From NCBI RefSeq assembly GCF_000336915.1, contig NZ_AOMD01000030.1:509-64508 (forward strand): DNA of 64,000 nucleotides, written 5' to 3'. This DNA is from Halococcus saccharolyticus DSM 5350. Its GTDB lineage: Archaea; Halobacteriota; Halobacteria; Halobacteriales; Halococcaceae. Below, in pieces: positions 61,956-64,000 of the stretch. A program made the translations under genes and the position numbers. Under the pieces are notes generated by a model that had not been told where the DNA came from, made no database searches, and saw only the letters and a program-made list of their open reading frames with translations. The stretch's first letter is position 1. Each line of letters starts with the position of its first letter.

Positions 61956-63599
61956 TCAGCGCTTTCGGACCGCGAGCACGGTGGCCACGAGCGCTCCGAG
62001 CAGTGCGCCCACGAGACCGAAGCCAGGCCCGGTCGATGTGGTCGTCGTCTCGGATGCGGTGCTGCCGACGACCTCCCCGCTGGAGTTTGCGGCTGTGGTC
62101 GCTGTCTGCGTGCTTTCGGTCACCGCCGATTCCGTGGTCGGGCGTTGTGTTGCGGTCTCGGTGGCTGTTGTGGTCTCAGCAGTTGTTGCGGTCGCGGTCG
62201 GTGTCGCTGTTGCGGTTGGCGTCGGCGTGGCGGTTGGCGTCGCTGTCGTGGTAGGCGTCGACGTTGCGGTTGCCGTCTCGGTGGGCGTGGGAGTAGGCGT
62301 TGCAGTCGGCGTTGCTGTGGCCGTTTTTCGGTCCGGAACGTCGCCGAGCGAATCCGGATCGACCTCCTCGCCATCGATGAACACTCGCGCGTCGCCATCG
62401 AGTTCGAGACCCGTCACTTCGCCATCGACGAGGTAGGCGTCGCCGCCACCGCCGAGCCGGCCATCGATGCGCGAGTTCGAGATGTCATCAACGTCCCTGT
62501 CGACGGTGACACCCTCATCGTCGATCGGCGCGCCGTGGCTCTCGCCGCTCCGCTCGACCTGTCCCTCGTAGCCAACCCGGTAGGTGACTTTGTTCTCGGG
62601 GCTGCCGCCGATGATGACGAGCCTATCGGTGTTGCTCGACGTTTCGGTTGGAGCGGTGGTCGGCGTCGTCGGAGCCGTCAGTCCTTCACCCGAAACAGTA
62701 ACGGAGTACGGACTGAATCCGAAACCGGGTCCAGGGGAACTGGACACATACTCTCGATCGCTCGTCACACGGATGTAGTAAGTGCCTTCTTCGACAGACT
62801 CCGTAACCACCGACGCGCTCTGTGCCCCAGCATATTCACTCGTCTGGTTCACCCCTTCTGATTGGTCCGGAAGCTGATGCACTTCACTCACCCTCTCACC
62901 AGCAGAGTTGAATACATCGACCGAGAGGGGCGCTTTGATTTCTGGGCTCAACTTGAACAGGCTTTCGAGTGTCGCGTTGATCGTTGCTCCATCGTTCGCA
63001 TCAACGACGAACCAGTCCGTTTCGGTAGCTGGTGTCAGGGTAGTAGCGACTGGCTCTCCCGGAGTTATTGGAGCAGCAGCGGCTCGGGCGTTGTTTGGTT
63101 CGAGTTGACTCTCTCGTGCTACCTGGGCATGGAAGCTGTACTCACTGGACCCGGCAGTGCCACCGCGATTCACAAGACGAATGTAGTACGTCCCTGACTT
63201 TTCAGCAGTGATGCCAGTGGGTCGCAAATCACCGTAGCTGCCGAACTCAGCCAACTGTTGACCATCTGGTCCGACGAGGAACGCTCTCTTCTCCCCCATA
63301 CCGACGTATGCCCACGCTCGAATTGCCTGTCCAGCTTCGACCTCGAACGAATACCAGTCTTCTTCGTCACCGGGACCGAACACCGCTGGCTCCGATCGAT
63401 TCACGAACGCGCTGACGGACGCTTCGGAAACACCCTCGACGGCAGTCGGCTGGAACGAAAGTCGTGTCGCGTTTTCGCGGCCGTCGTTCGGCTCGCCGTC
63501 CGTTCCGTCCTGGGCCACGACTACCGTCGAGAACGAACAGAGAACGAGCAGACAGACCGCCGCTACAGCCACCCAAACACCAATATTCCTTCGTTTCAT
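61956..63599 (-). CDS. PPC-domain surface protein with PGF-CTERM anchor (copy 3)
   Basis: 547 residues. Signal peptide (VWVAVAAVCLLVLCSFSTVV), PPC 1 (EPNDGRENATRLSFQPTAVE..GTYYIRLVNRGG), PPC 2 (EPNNARAAAAPITPGEPVAT..EEGTYYIRVTSDREY), module (LVIIGGSPENKVTYRVGYEG; GGDAYLVDGEVTGLELDGDA; VFIDGEEVDPDSLG), Thr/Pro stalk and PGFGLVGALLGALVATVLAV tail. More diverged from copies 1 and 2 in the PPC part, with lower GC there. Gaps of 62-83 bases separate the three genes, each with its own TATA-like sequence. Confidence 0.85.
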   Translation of the reverse strand: MKRRNIGVWVAVAAVCLLVLCSFSTVVVAQDGTDGEPNDGRENATRLSFQPTAVEGVSEASVSAFVNRSEPAVFGPGDEEDWYSFEVEAGQAIRAWAYVGMGEKRAFLVGPDGQQLAEFGSYGDLRPTGITAEKSGTYYIRLVNRGGTAGSSEYSFHAQVARESQLEPNNARAAAAPITPGEPVATTLTPATETDWFVVDANDGATINATLESLFKLSPEIKAPLSVDVFNSAGERVSEVHQLPDQSEGVNQTSEYAGAQSASVVTESVEEGTYYIRVTSDREYVSSSPGPGFGFSPYSVTVSGEGLTAPTTPTTAPTETSSNTDRLVIIGGSPENKVTYRVGYEGQVERSGESHGAPIDDEGVTVDRDVDDISNSRIDGRLGGGGDAYLVDGEVTGLELDGDARVFIDGEEVDPDSLGDVPDRKTATATPTATPTPTPTETATATSTPTTTATPTATPTPTATATPTATATTAETTTATETATQRPTTESAVTESTQTATTAANSSGEVVGSTASETTTTSTGPGFGLVGALLGALVATVLAVRKR

Positions 63600-63663
63600 G
63601 CGCTGATGACCGCCGATTCACCTTCTCACGGAATAAGCTTTCTCCGTTCGGCTTCTCTCTCCG

Positions 63664-64000
63664 TCAGGGCATGTAGCGCACGCTCACCACGCCCTCGTCG
63701 TCGGCACGCACTTCGACACGCTCGACGCCGAGATCGGCCGCCCGTACCAGCGTCGCCTCATCGCCTAATACGTCCGCAACCGCATCGTCGGTCTGATCGG
63801 GCGGTACCGTGAGAACGTGAATTTCGCCGATACCCGCCCGCTCGCGTCGAGTGAGATCGCCTTGCTCCTGATCGGCGGCGATCTCGCGTTCTTGGGTCGT
63901 GGGTGGCTCCGGACTCCGTTCGACGGTCAGCGATCGTCGGTCTTCGATCTCGCGAAGTTCCCACGCCACTTCCAGGGGTGGTTCGGGCGCGATGGTGGCC
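63664..64000 (-). CDS. Hypothetical protein, 5' end beyond the window
   Basis: The frame ends at 63664 and remains open to the window edge (ATIAPEPPLEVAWELREIED), so the start is not seen; an internal GTG at 63969 would give 101 residues. The C-terminal part VGEIHVLTV-like IGEIHVLTVPPDQTDDAVAD, VLGDEATLVRAADLGVERVE and VSVRYMP looks like a small alpha/beta domain. Family not recognised. Upstream of the PPC cluster on the same strand, 65 bases away. Confidence 0.6.
   Translation of the reverse strand, partial: ATIAPEPPLEVAWELREIEDRRSLTVERSPEPPTTQEREIAADQEQGDLTRRERAGIGEIHVLTVPPDQTDDAVADVLGDEATLVRAADLGVERVEVRADDEGVVSVRYMP

Overview
The window is chromosomal DNA from a haloarchaeon (class Halobacteria); the genus cannot be fixed from sequence alone. 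The evidence is the high GC, the acidic proteins, Tat signals on most secreted proteins, haloarchaeal lipoboxes, PGF-CTERM anchors, TATA boxes about 25-30 bases before leaderless starts, TnpB-type insertion sequences, ThyX, Pus10, and a secF-secD pair. || Layout: 0-0.5 kb is an interrupted IS5-type transposase relic holding a small inverted-repeat element. 0.7-6.2 kb carries a sulfatase, a large Tat-secreted beta-helix protein and an MFS transporter. 6.2-8.2 kb is a TnpB insertion sequence beside a truncated monooxygenase fragment. 8.2-10.5 kb is a 2-oxoacid dehydrogenase E1alpha/E1beta/lipoyl-domain operon. 10.7-16.6 kb is gene-poor: two tiny zinc-ribbon genes (one with an in-frame stop at a cysteine position), a secreted lipoprotein, a frameshifted tnpB, an internally deleted relative of that insertion sequence, and a MITE with an 8-bp target duplication. 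16.7-29.0 kb is ordinary chromosome: RCK-type potassium channel, DUF3179, thioredoxin plus CcdA, VOC, DUF4349, macro domain, aldo/keto reductase, a BKACE operon, SRPBCC proteins, cupin, ThyX, and a membrane-anchored winged-helix protein. || 29.1-45.2 kb is an integrative element of about 16.0 kb inserted in tRNA-Glu(CTC). It is bounded by a perfect 74-bp direct repeat covering almost the whole tRNA. A tyrosine integrase follows the left copy. Next come a tandem array of five structured 130-150 bp units with compensating stem changes, a HhH-like protein, a helicase-like ATPase, a DUF4268 nuclease-like protein, an endonuclease/exonuclease/phosphatase-like protein lacking its usual glutamate, a complete type I restriction-modification operon (hsdM-hsdS-hsdR), and a possible companion gene. 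It reads as a mobile defence island. || 45.3-64 kb returns to host genes: glmS-glmU-flippase (UDP-GlcNAc and surface glycans), pus10, rnhB, a DUF2298 YYY membrane protein, secD/secF, and three tandem surface proteins. Each of the three has PPC domains, a shared beta module, a Thr/Pro stalk and a PGF-CTERM anchor. The same approx. 85-residue module occurs five times in the beta-helix protein at 2149-4803 and apparently once in the lipoprotein at 11672-12415, so one cell-surface module recurs in five proteins here.
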